Translations under genes and position numbers: made by a program
In this document: positions 5,731 through 8,165 of the stretch, in pieces
How positions within the stretch are numbered: the first letter of the stretch is position 1
Layout: every line of letters begins with the position of its first letter
Notes under the pieces: model-generated
What the model was told of the DNA's origin: nothing
What the model saw: only the letters and a program-made list of their open reading frames with translations
The model's database searches: none
From: JBKJTP01 sp046590195
GTDB taxonomy: Bacteria > Bacteroidota > Ignavibacteria > Palsa-1295
Length of the DNA: 8,165 nt
NCBI GenBank assembly: GCA_046590195.1
Contig: JBKJTP010000128.1
Coordinates: forward strand, 1 to 8,165
Direction of reading: 5' to 3'

Positions 5731-7437
5731 TTGAAGCAACGCTCTGCTGAAGTAACAACCGCTTCGGACTCCTATCCAAAATCGATCCTCTGGATGATCG
5801 CTGTTGCCGCTGCGATCCAGATCATCTATGGATTCACATTGCCGATCGTTGGTGACGATGCGATGTATCATTTGAACTGGCTCGACCAGTTCAGCCAGTT
5901 GCGAAGTAAGGGCGTTGATTATCCCCGCTGGCTTACGCATTCCTACGGTGGATTCGGCTCGCCGACATTCTACTTCTATCCGCCGCTCCCCTACTTTCTC
6001 GGTAGTTTCTTGAGTGGTCTCACGGCAAACATCACCACGCTGTACCAGATCGTGGCATTCATAGCAACCGCGGCAAGCTGCTGGACCTGCTACTACTATC
6101 TTCGAGTCCTTCGCATCGGCGCAATGCCCGCGATCGCTGGCTCGCTCTTCTATGCTATTGCACCGTATAGATTCGTCGACCTCTATGCTCGCAATGCATT
6201 GGGCGAACATTTTAGCTTTATCTTCCTGCCCTTGCTGCTTGCGAGCATCGAGTTGATCAGATCGTCGAAAGGCTTTGATCGCAAGGCACTAAAAAGCATC
6301 GTGATCGCAGCGCTAGGATGGGCGGGAGCATTGCTCGTGAATATTCCGGCTGCCGTGATCCTGGCGATCACTTTTCTCGCTTATGGCATTGTACGACTTC
6401 GTGGCCATCTCTCTCGCGCATACTTTGCAGTGCTCGGCGGCGCGGTTGGTGCGCTCATCGCAGCGCTCTATCTGATCCCCGTCTTCGAGCTTCGTGAGCA
6501 TACCCAGATGAATCATATCTTCGATATCGGTTCGCAGGAGCAGAAATGGAGCTTTATCCTGCTGGAGTTCTTCCAGAATGAGCTGACCGCTGCGCGAATA
6601 CTTAATGCACTGACGCTTCTCTTATCCGTGGCCTGTCTTGTCGCTTGCATCATAGCATGGCGTAAGAAGCGAGCAGCAGGAGAGCATAGCGAGTTCATGC
6701 CAGCATTGATCGCTGTGTTCTCATTAGGCGTGTTCTTTCAACTGCCCGGCATTGCTGCGCTTGTGAATGAGATCACACCGATCAACCTGATAAAGTATTC
6801 GTGGAGATGGAATGTGATACTCACGCTTGCGCTTGCGATCGTGGTTGCGAAAGTGCGGATGCCCAGGATCGGATCAAGCATCGCACTCGCTTGCGTGCTC
6901 ATCGCGACGCTTGTTGTAGCTGCGCGCTTTGGCAACGAGTTCGCCATCCACAAACCTTACGAGGTTCTGAAGGCTTACTATCATGATGCGCCGGAATACG
7001 TACCGATGTATGCAGAGAAAGAGTACTACGCTGTGACCCGCTTCGCGCAGGTCAATAAGCTCGCGCCCGATGTTATCTATAATCCAGCGCAGGGACAGAT
7101 CAAGCTTACCGGTAGGAGCCCTCGCAAGATCTTATACACTACAAGTGTGACCGCACCAATGGGCGTCATCTTCCATCAGTTCTACTGGCCGCAGTGGAAG
7201 CTGTGGAATGGCGATAGGGAGATCGCGCTTGGCTATGATGAGTACGGACGCGCTGTCGGCCAGTTAATGCCTGGTACTTACAAGCTGGAGATGAGACTTG
7301 AATCAACCGCCGGCGAAGCTACAGGCGCATGGCTATCGCTCGCCGGCGTGCTGCTACTCATCGGAGGCACAGTGTATCTCTTAATAACACGGCGAAAGGC
7401 TCAGCCTGACGCGGAAGTTATTCAACCTTCCACGTAG
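5731..7437 (+). CDS. Polytopic GT-C-like membrane protein, PTPS-related (6-pyruvoyl-tetrahydropterin synthase-related) family
   Basis: A 568-residue protein with about ten or more membrane helices. The N-terminal pattern matches the membrane family called PTPS-related (Pfam PF10131 from memory): GDDAMYHLNW (41-50), then YPRW (64-67) and GGFGSPTFYFYPPLPY (73-88). Despite the name, these proteins are not pterin enzymes. They resemble GT-C glycosyltransferases or YfhO-like proteins, with acidic residues (Asp42/Asp43) in the first periplasmic loop where GT-C enzymes hold catalytic acids. A periplasmic beta-type region spans about 430-525, and a last helix at about 533-552 is followed by a basic tail. 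A likely role is sugar transfer from a lipid carrier to an envelope glycan or protein, but no substrate can be read from the sequence. The start is TTG at 5731, the first possible start after an in-frame stop at 5710; the next Met (5794) would fall inside the first helix. It ends 20 bp inside cysS on the other strand. Confidence 0.85.
   Translation: MKQRSAEVTTASDSYPKSILWMIAVAAAIQIIYGFTLPIVGDDAMYHLNWLDQFSQLRSKGVDYPRWLTHSYGGFGSPTFYFYPPLPYFLGSFLSGLTANITTLYQIVAFIATAASCWTCYYYLRVLRIGAMPAIAGSLFYAIAPYRFVDLYARNALGEHFSFIFLPLLLASIELIRSSKGFDRKALKSIVIAALGWAGALLVNIPAAVILAITFLAYGIVRLRGHLSRAYFAVLGGAVGALIAALYLIPVFELREHTQMNHIFDIGSQEQKWSFILLEFFQNELTAARILNALTLLLSVACLVACIIAWRKKRAAGEHSEFMPALIAVFSLGVFFQLPGIAALVNEITPINLIKYSWRWNVILTLALAIVVAKVRMPRIGSSIALACVLIATLVVAARFGNEFAIHKPYEVLKAYYHDAPEYVPMYAEKEYYAVTRFAQVNKLAPDVIYNPAQGQIKLTGRSPRKILYTTSVTAPMGVIFHQFYWPQWKLWNGDREIALGYDEYGRAVGQLMPGTYKLEMRLESTAGEATGAWLSLAGVLLLIGGTVYLLITRRKAQPDAEVIQPST
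7409..7435. terminator. Hairpin spanning the overlapping convergent stop codons
   Basis: Bases 7409-7417 (ACGCGGAAG) pair with 7427-7435 (CTTCCACGT) around a 9-nt loop. There is one C-A mismatch on the plus strand, which becomes a G-U wobble in minus-strand RNA. The loop begins with the cysS stop codon (7418-7420), and the plus-strand TAG is at 7435-7437. Neither side has a U tract. Placement at the 3' ends of two convergent genes suggests a shared bidirectional terminator or RNA 3'-end stabiliser, but a classic intrinsic terminator is not present. Confidence 0.4.
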
Positions 7438-8165
7438 TGCCGTCTTTGCCGTCTTCGAGTGTTACGCCCATTGCGGTCAGCTCCTTGCGGATGGTGTCGG
7501 CCATTGCGAAGTTTTTATTGTCCTTGGCTTCTTTACGCCAACTGATGATCAGCTTCATGAGGCTATCAGAAATGTCGGTCTTGCCTGCTATCGAAGTTTG
7601 GTTCTTCTCTGGTAGGATGCCGAGCACGGCGCCCGCAAGGGCATTCCATATGTGCCATAGTGACTCAAGCTCGTCCGCCGACTTACCGTCTGTGAGCGCA
7701 GTGTTCGTCTCCTTCGCAAGATCATAAAGCACGGCAAGTGCCTTCGGCGTATTGAAGTCGTCATCCATGTCGAGCATGAATTGCTTCACGAACACTGAAG
7801 ATTTCTCCGTCTCGTTGAGATCACGCTTCTCCTTATTGCCAACCTTCTCAGATAAGCGTGCATAGGCAGCGAGCAGCTTCTGATATCCGGTATCGGCCGA
7901 TTCGATCGCCTCGTGCTTGAACTCCGTCGTACTGCGATAATGCGACTGCAGGATCGTGAAGCGCAACGTCAGCGGTGCATATTGCTGATACAGATCGCGC
8001 AGGTAAGAGGAGTTGCCTAGCGACTTCCCCATCTTCTTGCCATCGACCGTCACCATGTTGTTGTGCATCCAGTAGCGGACGAACTGCTTGCCGGTTGCCG
8101 TCTCTGATTGTGCGATCTCGCACTCGTGATGAGGAAACTGATTCTCGAGTCCGCCGCCATGAATG
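7418..8165 (-). CDS. cysS: Cysteinyl-tRNA synthetase, C-terminal half (gene continues past the right edge)
   Basis: Class I aminoacyl-tRNA synthetase that charges tRNA-Cys in the cytoplasm. About 248 residues are present, roughly half of the usual 460-500. The frame stays open to the window edge; a Met at 8068 is internal, not the start. Visible from the edge: IHGGGLENQFPHHECEIAQS, with the zinc-binding His and Glu of the HHExE segment; then TGKQFVRYWMHNN; the KMSKS-type catalytic loop as KMGKSLGN (8035-8012); the helical anticodon-binding region with DMDDDFNTPKAL; and the typical end GTTWKVE. The Ser-to-Gly change in KMSKS is, as I recall, common in Bacteroidota CysS and should not inactivate it. 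The HIGH motif and the first zinc Cys lie outside the window. It is convergent with the GT-C gene, with a 20-bp overlap. Confidence 0.97.
   Translation of the reverse strand, partial: IHGGGLENQFPHHECEIAQSETATGKQFVRYWMHNNMVTVDGKKMGKSLGNSSYLRDLYQQYAPLTLRFTILQSHYRSTTEFKHEAIESADTGYQKLLAAYARLSEKVGNKEKRDLNETEKSSVFVKQFMLDMDDDFNTPKALAVLYDLAKETNTALTDGKSADELESLWHIWNALAGAVLGILPEKNQTSIAGKTDISDSLMKLIISWRKEAKDNKNFAMADTIRKELTAMGVTLEDGKDGTTWKVE

Noticed and set aside
5650..6210. 186-codon open frame on the minus strand over the GT-C gene start
   Set aside because: It is antisense to a well-supported gene, has a Cys/Arg/Glu-rich composition without recognisable motifs, and overlaps the end of the esterase as well. 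It is best explained as a shadow frame.
8069..8165. Possible start of cysS at the internal Met at 8068
   Set aside because: The frame continues upstream to the window edge with highly conserved CysRS residues (HGGG, FPHHE, EIAQSE), so the gene is simply cut by the window.

Overview
The window looks like chromosomal DNA from a member of the Bacteroidota/Chlorobiota (FCB) group, possibly a Kapabacteria- or Ignavibacteria-like lineage; that finer placement is a guess. Three things point there. The secreted esterase ends in a type IX secretion-type C-terminal sorting domain. CysS carries the KMGKS form of the KMSKS motif, which I recall as common in Bacteroidota. Most starts lack a clear Shine-Dalgarno sequence, and one Bacteroidota-type -7 box (TAnnTTTG) lies ahead of corA. 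Base composition is moderately GC-rich. I see no IS element, CRISPR array, tRNA or rRNA.

Layout: bases 1-112 hold nothing I can identify. At 113-152 is a strong intrinsic terminator on the minus strand. It closes a two-gene minus-strand cell-wall operon: a membrane-anchored M23 metallopeptidase (2342-1677), then an L,D-transpeptidase lipoprotein (1633-203). A 105-bp divergent intergenic region (2343-2447) separates this operon from a plus-strand run. That run is corA (Mg2+/divalent cation channel), an unannotated 59-residue single-pass membrane protein (3438-3617), a prokaryotic inward-rectifier (Kir) K+ channel, a secreted alpha/beta hydrolase with a T9SS sorting domain, and a multi-spanning GT-C/PTPS-related membrane protein. 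The last gene runs tail to tail into cysS on the minus strand, which continues past the right edge. The two stop regions overlap by 20 bp and sit in a shared hairpin.

How the genes fit together: the minus-strand pair very probably remodels peptidoglycan (endopeptidase plus 3-3 cross-linking or lipoprotein attachment). The tight spacing of corA, the small membrane protein and the Kir channel (21 bp and 8 bp gaps, then a 20-bp overlap into the esterase) suggests one transcript for cation homeostasis, with the small protein as a candidate channel partner. The esterase and GT-C protein may be downstream passengers. I found no convincing defence or other new multi-gene system. The items most worth a second look are the small membrane protein between two cation channels, the strong excess of GATC with HIP1-like GCGATCGC octamers, the perfect in-frame 21-bp tandem duplication in the lipoprotein signal peptide, and the shared hairpin at the overlapping convergent stops.
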